From Halobellus clavatus (GTDB lineage: Archaea > Halobacteriota > Halobacteria > Halobacteriales > Haloferacaceae), in the NCBI RefSeq assembly GCF_900107195.1, contig NZ_FNPB01000011.1, positions 1-64,000 of the forward strand: a stretch of DNA of 64,000 nucleotides, in the 5' to 3' direction. The position numbers and the translations under genes are program-made. Shown piece after piece: positions 9,103 to 17,204 of this stretch; position 1 is the first letter of the stretch, and every line of letters starts with the position of its first letter. Below the pieces are notes generated by a model. It saw nothing but the letters and a program-made list of their open reading frames with translations, was not told the origin of the DNA and made no database searches.

Positions 9103-9998
9103 GTGACAGACGGCTACGTGCGGCGGACGGCAATTACTCGCCTCTCGGTAGATGGCGAGCAATGCGAGTTGCTTGAGGAAACCATCTCTGAGTGGAAGCG
9201 TGGTTGCCAAATGGCCACGGATATGGTGGGGAAAGTGCAACGCCAAGAGTGACGTACAGCCCCTCGCCTATGACACAGTACGCGACGTAACCAACCTTGG
9301 TAGTCAGCACGCGATTCTCGCCACCCACCAAGCCGCCAAGCCATCACCGGCTGCATCGAACGTCGAAACAACGGGAAGAAGGTCAGCAAGCCGTCGTTCA
9401 CAGCACTAACGGTGAAATATGACACTCGGACTATGACGCTGTTTGATGACGATACGGTGTCGCTCTCTACTACGAAGAACCGCGTTCGGTGTGAACTTGC
9501 TCTGCCCGACGCCGACGATGGCTACTAACGGCAGTACCTCAAATCCGACAAATGGAGCGTCACGGAAAGCACGCTCACCGCCCGGGACGGCGACTACTTC
9601 CTGCATATTGGCTTTCGACGACCCAAAAATGACACCGAGCGGAACACCGCTGAGGACGGAACGGTTCTCGGGGTTGACCTCGGTGTCGAAAACCTCGCTA
9701 TCACCAGCACCGCCTACTTCTTCAGCGGCCGTGAGTTGACCCATAACCTCCGCGAGTTCGAGAAGGTACGCGCCGGACTCCAGCAGGCCAGGACGTGAAG
9801 CGCCCACCGAACGCTCGAACAAGCGAGTGGCCGCGAGCTTCGCCACATCCGCGACGTACTCTACCAAGCGTCGAACGCTATCGTAGACGAATCACTCCGG
9901 TACGACTGTGACGTAATAGCATTCGGAAGACCTAACTCATATGCGTGACCGCACGGGCGCGTCGTGGGGGCACGTGGGCGTTCCAAACGCTGTATCAG
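9103..9998 (+). pseudogene. tnpB: Decayed IS200/IS605 (IS1341-type) tnpB
   Basis: This is the remnant of an RNA-guided TnpB nuclease gene. The N-terminal phrase AITRLSVDGEQCELLEETI starts at GTG 9103. A frameshift near 9226 is needed to continue into GKCNAKSDVQPLAYD, and another near 9340 to reach TMTLFDDDTVSLSTTKNRVRC. Stops interrupt it at DDGY*RQYL and QART*SAHR. RuvC motif I (GVDLGVENLA) survives. The last recognisable piece, around 9940-9998, matches EDLTHMRDRTG and WAFQTLYQ in mixed frames. The C-terminal zinc finger and final RuvC motif are gone, so it cannot be active. Confidence 0.85.
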
Positions 9999-10357
9999 CT
10001 GAGGTAACTGCCTCGGCGTCCCCGTTGTAGAGAGCACTCCACTCTTCCTCTGTAGCGTAGTAGGTTTTCCACGGGAGAGTTTCCGTGTAGGCCTTCCTTT
10101 TCGGTAGACCGTCTTCTTCTGGGTTTTCGCGGTCGATCCGTTCGGTTTCCTCGAGGACGGGGTCCTCAAGACCGTAGCGAGTCTTGAGTGACGGACTCCG
10201 CTTCTTGATATGCTGGATGATTTCGTCCGGCGTGACCTCAGTTCGAATCGTCTGCGTACCTTCGACGTAGAATTCTCGGCCACGACCGACCATCCCGGGC
10301 GTCTTGGGCGCGGTCCAACGCATCGCGGACGGCAGCCGGGTCTGAGCCACTACTCAT
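9999..10357 (-). pseudogene. Frameshifted, truncated partner gene of the nucleotidyltransferase
   Basis: ATG 10357 overlaps the stop of the nucleotidyltransferase gene (GATGAGTAG), a typical two-gene arrangement. The first frame gives MSSGSDPAAVRDALDRAQDARDG, then a single-base shift near 10285 is needed to continue into GREFYVEGTQTIRTEVTPDEIIQHIKK. The frame then runs into the opposite strand of the tnpB remnant, so the natural C-terminus is lost. Partners in this position are often HEPN-type toxins, but what remains does not show an RX4-6H motif and cannot be assigned. Confidence 0.5.
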
Positions 10358-10690
10358 CGTTGCCGCCTTCCTCGAGGAGGAGTTTTTCGACGGTCTCGAA
10401 CTTGTTGGTCGTAAAGATTGGGATGCCCGAGACGACGATCTCCCGGATGTCCTCTGTGTAGGTCGGGATAGCTTGGACTGCTTCGACGTTGATATCGTAG
10501 GCGTACCTGTTCCCGTTGAAATCGGCGTCTTCTAAATCACGAGCGACAGCGTTCGCCTCTCGCTGTTTTGCGGCACGGTCTCCCTGAGTGAGTACCCAGA
10601 TGTCGAGGTCGCTACGTCGGTTTGCTTCCCCTCGGGCAACACTCCCGTAGAGAATGACACCTACGACGCCGTCGCCAACCTCGATGGCTG
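10350..10690 (-). pseudogene. MNT-type nucleotidyltransferase, N-terminally truncated
   Basis: The surviving protein has the minimal nucleotidyltransferase signature GSVARGEANRRSDLDIWV (GSx10DxD), which binds the metal ions and NTP, and ends in KFETVEKLLLEEGGNDE. Such proteins often act as antitoxins that AMPylate a HEPN toxin. Haloarchaeal relatives usually carry an N-terminal winged helix, which is missing here. Upstream of about 10690 the sequence reads better as coding on the opposite strand, so this looks like a truncated copy at a recombination junction. An open frame continues to 10787 but probably not as native protein. Confidence 0.6.
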
Positions 10691-10995
10691 CTGGCACCTC
10701 TCCATCCGGGAGATGAAGCCGGAGTTCATCGGACTGCTGGCCGAGGGCATCGACTTCCTCGATGCTCACAAGACCGACTTGATGCATCAGCTAGGCGGTG
10801 CCCGCAACTTCGGCGCAGGGATCGTCGACTGCCGCCTGATCAACCCGCTCTACGAGGAGCGTGAACTGAATCGCGTCTTCGACCGTGGGAAGGGCAACAC
10901 GAACAAGATGGACGAGAAAGACGACCAGTGGGAAAGAGGAGTACCGCCCGGCGTTCGTGGAGGCGCTGGAAGAGCGCATCGAGGAGGGGCTATGA
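10691..10995 (+). pseudogene. C-terminal fragment of a RAMP/Cas7-like protein, frameshifted
   Basis: The frame from about 10691 reads EMKPEFIGLLAEGIDFLD and then HQLGGARNFGAGIVDC. The LGGxxxxGxGxV pattern resembles the glycine-rich loop of CRISPR RAMP (Cas7-like) proteins. After DEKDDQW a one-base shift near 10930 is needed to reach EYRPAFVEALEERIEEGL and a TGA that overlaps the next ATG (ATGA). The 5' part is missing. No CRISPR repeats or other cas genes are seen here, so the assignment rests on one motif. Confidence 0.4.
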
Positions 10996-11561
10996 GCGAC
11001 GACACGATGGTGGCGGTCTACCACCACGATGCTCACAAGATGAACGGCCAGCCCCACGACTACGCCCCGGAGACGTTCGCGGGCGTTCCCGTGAACCAGA
11101 CGGTTCCTCACGGCGCGGACGGCGATGCGTCGGCACTCAGCCGGCCCAGCGGCCAGCCTGAACAGACCGTCGAGAACCACGAGACGCTCTACCGGCTGTC
11201 CCTCATCGAGGGCGAGAGTCGGTACGACCCACAATAGTTCACGCGCGACTACAAGGTCGGTAGCTCATATCCAAAGACAGTCTTCGTTTACGCCGAGGAT
11301 GCCTCCGGTGAATCCCTCTCCCACAATGCACTCGAAGCCATCCTTGATGATCGGAATCTCTGGTCGGATGCGCTCACTCCCGTCCTCCTCCCGAAAGGTA
11401 TCGAAGAAGACCAAGCAACCTGGTACTCCGCGTTCCAATTCCGTCCCCCGGAGCGTGCACCGAGCCTCCGCCGGGTCAAGCGCCAGCTCGACCGCGTCTT
11501 CGACAACGCCGAGATCTATCACGAAGGCCCATTCCTCGATGTGCGAATCTGGCACGAGTAG
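10992..11561 (+). pseudogene. Unknown gene with one in-frame amber codon
   Basis: A continuous frame of 190 codons starts at ATG 10992 (MSDDTMVAVYHHDAHKMNG) and ends at TAG 11559, with a single TAG at 11235 between SRYDPQ and FTRDYKVG. Both halves show normal haloarchaeal codon use and acidic composition, so the stop is probably a recent mutation. It overlaps the RAMP-like fragment by 4 bp and was likely its operon partner. The family is not recognised. Confidence 0.5.
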
Positions 11562-11609
11562 CCGCACCACCTGTTGTTTTTCACCCCCATCTGAAGTGAG
11601 GTGCACAAA

Positions 11610-12095
11610 ATGCGATCGTTCCTTCCACCGTCAGAATTCGATCTCTCGGATCTCCCCGAGAGACTCGATGTCGAACAGCAGCTCAAAAACCGACAAGGAG
11701 TCCATATGGCGTTTGCGACGACAGCCCTCACGGTCGACATACTCGGTCGTGATCAAGGCGAACGCCACAATGCCCTGAAAGGACTAGTCCAAGCGTGGGA
11801 CTACCTTGCCCGCCAGTACGGCGAGGATGTCCACGTCGAGTACACCGGGAAGCCGTGGCAGACGCTCAACATCGACGTCATCGATCGCGCCGGCGAGCCC
11901 GCAGCAGGAGGCGAAATCACCCAATACGGTGTGCTCAACACGGAACGAGACATCCTCCTCAAGCTCGGTCAGTTCGGCCCGACACTCACAACGAACCGTG
12001 AGAAGGCGGCCAAGCAGGCACAGGCGGACAGCCACCTCAAGCTCGTCGAGGTCACGACCATTCCGCTCGATCAAGAGAACCCACTCTCGCACTAA
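11610..12095 (+). CDS. Hypothetical protein, plasmid type
   Basis: A 161-residue soluble acidic protein starting at ATG 11610, with GAGGTG about 8 bp upstream as ribosome binding site; the earlier GTG at 11601 is less likely. It has a Leu-rich N-terminus (SEFDLSDLPERLDVEQQL) and a β-rich middle (VHVEYTGKPWQTLNIDVID). It is the first intact gene after the remnant zone and begins a long run of same-strand small genes. The function is not recognised. Confidence 0.7.
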   Translation: MRSFLPPSEFDLSDLPERLDVEQQLKNRQGVHMAFATTALTVDILGRDQGERHNALKGLVQAWDYLARQYGEDVHVEYTGKPWQTLNIDVIDRAGEPAAGGEITQYGVLNTERDILLKLGQFGPTLTTNREKAAKQAQADSHLKLVEVTTIPLDQENPLSH

Positions 12096-12107
12096 CCAAA
12101 GGAGAAT

Positions 12108-12494
12108 ATGACCTCAGAACCCCAGCGCCAGCTTCCCACCGAAACGTCCGACGCCGTCTCCGCACACATCGCCGCCAGTGAAGAGGCCAGTGACCTCACC
12201 TTCCAAGACGCCATCGAGGCGCTCCGAGAAGGGATCGATGGCTACGGGGACCGGGTTCACGCAACCGCCGAAGTTCTCCGCGCCGTCGACGACCTCGGGA
12301 TCCCGAACAACATCCTGACCCACCCCCGCGTCGAACAAGGTATCTGGCGATACAGCCACGACGCAGACACCGTCCGCCGCGAGATCGAGATCACCATCGA
12401 GCGCGAGGCAGACGACGACATCACCGCCGACGAGATTGTCGCCGCTTATCGCGTTGCCGCCGCCCGTCTCGACACGCCTATCGACGTGGACTAA
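12108..12494 (+). CDS. Hypothetical small acidic protein
   Basis: A 128-residue mostly helical protein with GGAG seven bases before the ATG. It follows the previous gene by 12 bp, so the two are probably one operon. It contains no cysteine knuckle, membrane segment or recognised motif. Confidence 0.7.
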   Translation: MTSEPQRQLPTETSDAVSAHIAASEEASDLTFQDAIEALREGIDGYGDRVHATAEVLRAVDDLGIPNNILTHPRVEQGIWRYSHDADTVRREIEITIEREADDDITADEIVAAYRVAAARLDTPIDVD

Positions 12495-12530
12495 CCCACC
12501 ACGTCCAAATCCGCTAGTAGCCCCGCGGGG

Positions 12531-12540
12531 TGTCAAACCC
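12531..12540. promoter_or_regulatory. CCCCGCGGGG palindrome upstream of a zinc-ribbon gene
   Basis: A perfect 10-bp palindrome lies 24 bp before ATG 12565. Similar palindromes occur at 46801 and 47064. It could be an operator or a hairpin; the sequence does not distinguish these. Confidence 0.35.
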
Positions 12541-12564
12541 AGCAGCTCCCTTCTCAAGCCTCCC

Positions 12565-12963
12565 ATGACAGTCATCGTCATCAACATCAAAGAAGAGCGA
12601 ATCGACTCCGAAGATCAATCCCCCTCAGACGTTCTTGAGTCACTCCTCATCCCCACCAAATCGCCGGACGATGATACTGTCGGTCCCGAGTACGTCCAGA
12701 AACTCCTCCGTCAGCTTCCGTCCGACGCACTCAAAATCCGGCAATCAATTCACGAACCGGACTGGGGATTCGGAGAGCCCTGTCCCGTCTGTGGGACCGA
12801 AGCCCTGAGCGCCATGACGGTCAGCGAAGACATTTACAACTCAAGTCACGGCGAGTTCGAGTACGTCAAGACTGGCGACGCGAACGGTCCCGTCCTCTCG
12901 GTTATCTGCCCCGAGTGCCGGACGTACCTCTCGCACGTCCCGTACCAAAATCTGACCACCTGA
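12565..12963 (+). CDS. Small zinc-ribbon protein (paralogue of 43565-43966)
   Basis: A 132-residue protein beginning MTVIVINIKEERID, with a C-terminal zinc knuckle CPVC ... CPEC (about residues 74-77 and 116-119). The start at ATG 12565 is chosen because the paralogue at 43565 begins in the same way (MTTIVITLKDG). Both share the GEF, GP-LS and CRT-L-H-PY pattern between and after the cysteine pairs. The family appears to be carried on haloarchaeal plasmids. A nucleic-acid or protein-binding role is possible but not shown. Confidence 0.75.
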   Translation: MTVIVINIKEERIDSEDQSPSDVLESLLIPTKSPDDDTVGPEYVQKLLRQLPSDALKIRQSIHEPDWGFGEPCPVCGTEALSAMTVSEDIYNSSHGEFEYVKTGDANGPVLSVICPECRTYLSHVPYQNLTT

Positions 12964-12966
12964 CCG

Positions 12967-13470
12967 ATGGCATCCATCGACACCGATCCCGACATTACCG
13001 TCGGATACTCACGGCTCTCGCCAAACGCCGTGTGGTGCTTCTTCTACGAGATCGACGATGTCCCGACTCTGACCGCCGCCGAAGAACAGGGAGAGGCGTG
13101 GGAGGCCCTTCTCGACGGCGACCGCGTCGGAATGGCAGTCGTCGATACCGTCGGAATGCCGTTCGTGAGTCGAATCGCCGTCACACCGAACGCGCGACGG
13201 AGAGGCGTCGCGACCGCAATTCTGGACCGGCTCCAAGACAAGTATTCGCGCCTCCGCTGTCGCGTTCACAAGGAAAATCTGGCAGGTATCAGACTCGTCG
13301 AATCCACCGCGTTCCACCGGAAACAGGAGGGTCGCCACGGCGAGCTCCGGTGGTACGATATACAGGTCAACGACGTCGAGGAGGGAGACCAACTCGACAC
13401 GGAGAGCGACACTACCGCGGTATCCTCGACGCCCGCTTCGACGGCGTCCCTATCAGGAGGTAACCAATGA
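12967..13470 (+). CDS. GNAT-family N-acetyltransferase
   Basis: A 167-residue protein with the acetyl-CoA loop VTPNARRRGVATAILDRL (R-x-x-G-x-A type) near residues 77-94 and a following CRVHKENLAGIRLVESTAF segment typical of motif B. It would transfer an acetyl group to an amine of an unknown substrate. It starts 3 bp after the zinc-ribbon gene and overlaps the next gene by 4 bp. The last 30 residues form a Ser/Thr-rich tail. Confidence 0.8.
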   Translation: MASIDTDPDITVGYSRLSPNAVWCFFYEIDDVPTLTAAEEQGEAWEALLDGDRVGMAVVDTVGMPFVSRIAVTPNARRRGVATAILDRLQDKYSRLRCRVHKENLAGIRLVESTAFHRKQEGRHGELRWYDIQVNDVEEGDQLDTESDTTAVSSTPASTASLSGGNQ

Positions 13471-14150
13471 TCGACCACGACACCCGTATCAACCCCGACT
13501 GGACCGTTGCACAGCTCCTCGATCTCTACGACGGCCATACGTACGAGACGAAGCACGACCATCCCGACCGCTTCATCTGTGACTTCTGCGCCGCTGGCGT
13601 CGCCTATTCGAGCACTCCCCGTGTCGCACAGTACGTTACCGACCGCATCCTCAATCCCGACCATCCCGTCTGGCAGTCCAAAATGCGCGAGCATCCCGGG
13701 AAGCGGCCGCTCACACCACTCGCGACCTACTGCGAGGACTGCGCCGCGCGCCGTCTCTACTTTCCGTGTGAGGGTTTCAACGAGGCCCGAGTGTTCTTCA
13801 CCCTCAAGGAGGATCGCACGATGTCGAATCCCGAGGTTACGGACATCTCGTCGGCCGACGACGGGATACCCTGGAACCCCCGTGAACTCTCCGAAAAGAT
13901 CACAGGCGTCCCTTGGGAGGCGAACGCCATCCTTGCCGGGGATGAACTCTGGGGGCCCGAAAATATGGTCACAGTCTTTCTCTCGATGGGGAGTGGCGTC
14001 GACATCCGCGAACTCGTTAAGTGGGACGGATCACTCGATCCGCAAGTCCTCGGCCACGCACGCCGTGAGTATCGTGCGTTCACTCGGAAGATGCTCGAGA
14101 AGGGACAGACTCGAACTGCGTTCCGTGACCACGTTCGCGGAGACAACTGA
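13467..14150 (+). CDS. Hypothetical protein with two CxxC pairs
   Basis: A 227-residue protein whose N-terminal half has CDFC (about residue 36) and CEDC (about residue 91), likely a zinc site. The second half (PWNPRELSEKITGVPWEANAI onward) resembles no family I can name. Its ATG overlaps the GNAT stop by 4 bp and follows AGGAGGT, a strong ribosome binding site, so it is translated with the preceding genes. Confidence 0.75.
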   Translation: MIDHDTRINPDWTVAQLLDLYDGHTYETKHDHPDRFICDFCAAGVAYSSTPRVAQYVTDRILNPDHPVWQSKMREHPGKRPLTPLATYCEDCAARRLYFPCEGFNEARVFFTLKEDRTMSNPEVTDISSADDGIPWNPRELSEKITGVPWEANAILAGDELWGPENMVTVFLSMGSGVDIRELVKWDGSLDPQVLGHARREYRAFTRKMLEKGQTRTAFRDHVRGDN

Positions 14151-14208
14151 TGTGTGGCACTGCCGAGAGGTGGGTTTTTTCGTCGCCGATAGACAGCGAG
14201 CGCCTCTT

Positions 14209-15294
14209 ATGACCGACTCAACCAGAACTCCTCAAGCGCAGCTCACGGACCTCGACTACAAGGGACACGTCCTCGAACAACCTCCTGCGGAGCGAGTAAC
14301 GGCTTCCGTAGAGACAGCCGAAGACCTCTATGCGGCAGACGAAGGCGACCTTCTCTGGATCGATGGCACCGAATACGCGGTCGTCAAACGAAACTTCGGG
14401 ATCTTCCACAGCCCGCTCTCGGTCGTCGACGAAGACGGCACACAAGGACGGCTCATCGGGGGCACCATCAACCAGCAGTCGTCGATAGCCGGCATCGCGT
14501 GGACACACGACATCCCCGGAGACGACGACGATCGCGCCCCACAGCCGAGTGACCTGCTTGCGCGGTTCGACCGCGTCTACCGCCTCGAGGAAGACCGCCT
14601 CGACTGTCTCCACGCCTGGACGCCCGATAGCGACCATCGCGTCTGCCCTGCGTGTGAGGAACGCAGTGGCGAACCGATACGTATCGAACAGCAGGCCGGC
14701 AAGGCCGTCGAACTCCGGCAGTGTACGAACACCGACTGCCAACACATCTATCGGTACGTTCGACCCTTCCCGGAACCGGATACCGCAGCCCTCCTCATTT
14801 CTACGGGCACAGTGGACTCTCCCGTGCTCGGGTCGGAATACACCACGAGTGAAACCGTCGACGAGTATGAACTCTCAGGGGTCTTCCGCTGTACCGAGCA
14901 GGACGATTTCAAGTTCCTCGTCGAGACGAACCGTGGTCGCGACGACGGCTTTTACTTAGCCTCTGAAGTCGCCGCATTCTGCAACCCAAAGCTCGATCAC
15001 GACGATCCCGACGACCGTTTCGGTACCGTCACCGTCGACACCAACGACCGCACTGGGGGAACAGTCATTCGATGGCGCGACGCACCAGGTAGTCAAGCGA
15101 AGATGACCGTCGAGTTTCAGGAACTCGTCGGCGGAACGAGCTCGCCCACGCCGGACTACGACCGCGCTCTCGACTGGAACCTCAACCGAGACGCGCTCAT
15201 CGCAGTTGTCGATCAGACTGGCTCAACCTGTTCCGACACGTATCCTGACCCTCCCTCTCAACAGAGCACACCCAACGATTACACAACTGCCTGA
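14209..15294 (+). CDS. Hypothetical zinc-knuckle protein
   Basis: A 361-residue acidic protein starting at ATG 14209. The frame is open upstream, but that part has poor codon use and overlaps the preceding gene. A cysteine cluster at about residues 128-173 (C-L-H, CPAC, CTNTDC) suggests zinc binding. The rest has β-rich segments such as GDLLWIDGTEYAVVKRNFG. No known family is recognised. Confidence 0.7.
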   Translation: MTDSTRTPQAQLTDLDYKGHVLEQPPAERVTASVETAEDLYAADEGDLLWIDGTEYAVVKRNFGIFHSPLSVVDEDGTQGRLIGGTINQQSSIAGIAWTHDIPGDDDDRAPQPSDLLARFDRVYRLEEDRLDCLHAWTPDSDHRVCPACEERSGEPIRIEQQAGKAVELRQCTNTDCQHIYRYVRPFPEPDTAALLISTGTVDSPVLGSEYTTSETVDEYELSGVFRCTEQDDFKFLVETNRGRDDGFYLASEVAAFCNPKLDHDDPDDRFGTVTVDTNDRTGGTVIRWRDAPGSQAKMTVEFQELVGGTSSPTPDYDRALDWNLNRDALIAVVDQTGSTCSDTYPDPPSQQSTPNDYTTA

Positions 15295-15351
15295 CTCACC
15301 CGACCGTTAATACTAGCGAGCCTACAACCGATACACACGACGCGAACAGCG

Positions 15352-16116
15352 ATGGCCACAGATAGTACATTCGAGGAGGATGTCATCCACCTCTGGCGAA
15401 CGCTCCGCTCTGTCGTCCTCGTACTTGTCTTCATCTTTGGCGCGATCATTACCAGCCTCATCGTCGGCTATGTGGGCATCGTCGTTCTCGATCAGGCCTT
15501 CCCAGTTGCCCAGCGGTCAGAGACGGCACGCTTCCTCGCTTCCGCCGCGTTTAGTGAACTCGGATACGCGATCTTTGTCGGTGGTCTCCTCTCCTGGAAA
15601 GCGGACCTCCTCCCCGCAGGCCTCCGCTTCCGTCGTCCGACCCGCCGCGACGCTCGCTGGATACTCGGCAGCATTCTCGTGATGATTGTCACAGAATACG
15701 TACTCACGTCCCTCTTCACGTTTTTCAACGCTCCAACCGCACAGAACGCGACTGCGATCGAGGCCACCAAACACGCCTCCCTCCCTATGTTCGGCGGGCT
15801 CATCGTCGTATCCCTTCTCATCACTGGACCCTGCGAAGAAATCCTGTTTCGCGGCCTCATTCAAGGGTATCTCCGCAGGTACTTCTCGGCCATCGGAGCA
15901 ATACTCCTCGCCAGCCTCTTTTTTGCGAGCGTACATCTCTTCGCCCTGCAGGGTTCTTTGAGCGGCATCCGAAACGTCCTCCTCTCACTCTTTGCGCTAT
16001 CACTCATCCTCGGCTTCGCCTACGAGCGTACCGACTCACTCTTCGTCCCGATCCTCATTCACGGTAGCTATAACGCTATCCTCTTCGCCAATCTCGGCCT
16101 CACTAGCCTCTACTAA
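15352..16116 (+). CDS. CPBP-family intramembrane metalloprotease
   Basis: A 254-residue membrane protein with about seven helices. The catalytic signature of the CAAX/CPBP (Abi) family is present: EEILFRGLIQGYLRR near residue 162, the following FFASVHLF with its His near 193, and a later HGSYNAILF. Such glutamic proteases cleave within membranes. In some microbes they process peptides or confer immunity, but no peptide gene is visible here. It has its own 57-bp upstream gap. Confidence 0.85.
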   Translation: MATDSTFEEDVIHLWRTLRSVVLVLVFIFGAIITSLIVGYVGIVVLDQAFPVAQRSETARFLASAAFSELGYAIFVGGLLSWKADLLPAGLRFRRPTRRDARWILGSILVMIVTEYVLTSLFTFFNAPTAQNATAIEATKHASLPMFGGLIVVSLLITGPCEEILFRGLIQGYLRRYFSAIGAILLASLFFASVHLFALQGSLSGIRNVLLSLFALSLILGFAYERTDSLFVPILIHGSYNAILFANLGLTSLY

Positions 16117-16172
16117 CGGCCGTCCCGATCTCACCCAAGCCATCCCGCTGTTCACACCTATTCTACCGGTAT

Positions 16173-16182
16173 TTTTTAATAT
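16173..16182 (+). promoter_or_regulatory. TATA box for the 16204 gene
   Basis: TTTTTAATAT is preceded by a purine/CG-rich ACCGGTA element and sits 22 bp before ATG 16204, fitting a leaderless transcript. Confidence 0.55.
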
Positions 16183-16203
16183 CGGATATACGACGAGTGG
16201 GCT

Positions 16204-16716
16204 ATGCGTTTCGCATTAGCAGAAGCAAACTGGGGAGACGACGACGGCACCACGTCGCTCGCAATCGTCACGCCAACAGGCCTCGATCGGCCCTCAGAGT
16301 ACGGCCGGGCCGCAACGGGCTATCAAACCGCTGAAATCGGCTACGAATTCGACTCCACATACGATCCAACCGTCAACGACCACCCCGATCCGACTCCCGT
16401 CATCTTCTACCCCAACGAACTCCGCGACATCATTACGGAAGTCCGGAATACGCTCCCTGTTGATCCATTCTCACCCGCGAACTTCGATGTTCTCGTCGAC
16501 TGGGCTGACAACCAGGAGGGTGGAGAAGGGCTTCTCGCGGAGATCGGTACAAACGAAAAGGGGAAATGGTGTAAGCAGCTCAAAATGCTCCGAAACGACG
16601 GCGGCCACCCCTATCTCAAAGTCCAGCGCGGCGCCCACCACACTTGGCTCCGCGGATCGCCGACCCTCGGTCGCAAAGAGTTCGAGGGCGTCTTCGGAAA
16701 CGTCACCGTCATCTGA
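16204..16716 (+). CDS. Hypothetical protein
   Basis: A 170-residue soluble protein with its own well-spaced promoter. It starts MRFALAEANWGDDDG. The C-terminal half contains GKWCKQLKMLRNDGGHPYLKVQRG. No membrane segment or known motif is visible. It converges with the minus-strand gene that ends 9 bp away. Confidence 0.65.
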   Translation: MRFALAEANWGDDDGTTSLAIVTPTGLDRPSEYGRAATGYQTAEIGYEFDSTYDPTVNDHPDPTPVIFYPNELRDIITEVRNTLPVDPFSPANFDVLVDWADNQEGGEGLLAEIGTNEKGKWCKQLKMLRNDGGHPYLKVQRGAHHTWLRGSPTLGRKEFEGVFGNVTVI

Positions 16717-16724
16717 CACGAGAA

Positions 16725-17099
16725 TCAGTCCCCCTTCGGATTGACAGGCGCGATATACTCGTTCTTCCAAGTGTCACCGTCTCGCCATTGCCAATAATAA
16801 TACCTGTATCCCTGTTTCGGCTCCTTCACCGTGATGTAGGTCCCTGTAGCAGGGACATCATCGTAGTCGTCGGGGTCCATCGAGACACCCTGCTCCTCAA
16901 GGTCTTCGACGACATCATCGTCGACAGCATCCTCGGGAGCAGTATCTGGAGATGCAGGTGGTTGCTCCCGCTTCCAATCGGCAAGAGCCTGTGCGTAGTC
17001 AGCCAAGTCCTCCAGCTCCTCGACCGATAATTCATCCACCACGTCTCGAACGTGTGCCGGAAGGTCAGGTCCAGAAGGTCGCTCAGTGTCGTCCGTCAT
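16725..17099 (-). CDS. Small acidic protein with a DUF6788-like C-terminus
   Basis: A 124-residue protein. The N-terminal helix (VRDVVDELSVEELEDLADYAQAL) is followed by an acidic linker and an aromatic C-terminus (GYRYYYWQWRDGDTWKNEYI) like that of small DUF6788-type proteins. Its ATG lies 3 bp from one arm of the GTTACCCCAC inverted repeat, and a TATA-like ATAGTTAT falls inside the repeat's spacer. The repeat therefore probably controls this gene and the divergent SWIM gene. It could be the regulator that binds the repeat, but it has no recognisable DNA-binding domain. Confidence 0.65.
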   Translation of the reverse strand: MTDDTERPSGPDLPAHVRDVVDELSVEELEDLADYAQALADWKREQPPASPDTAPEDAVDDDVVEDLEEQGVSMDPDDYDDVPATGTYITVKEPKQGYRYYYWQWRDGDTWKNEYIAPVNPKGD

Positions 17100-17101
17100 T
17101 A

Positions 17102-17144
17102 GTTACCCCACAGAGGGGCATAGCCATAACTATTGTGGGGTAAA
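17102..17144. promoter_or_regulatory. GTTACCCCAC-N21-GTGGGGTAA inverted repeat, copy 1
   Basis: Left arm 17102-17112 and right arm 17134-17144 are separated by 21 bp, between two divergent genes. The plus-strand ATG is 60 bp beyond the right arm. It is one of four copies in the window and is interpreted as an operator. Confidence 0.65.
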
Positions 17145-17204
17145 TTGTGATGAGCACTCTCCAGTTGCTTTCTCGCCCCCCACAGGAGGTGGAGGTAACT
17201 ACGG

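Noticed and set aside
9406-9867. A minus-strand frame of about 150 codons across the tnpB region
   Set aside because: It is antisense to recognisable TnpB sequence and has no family resemblance.
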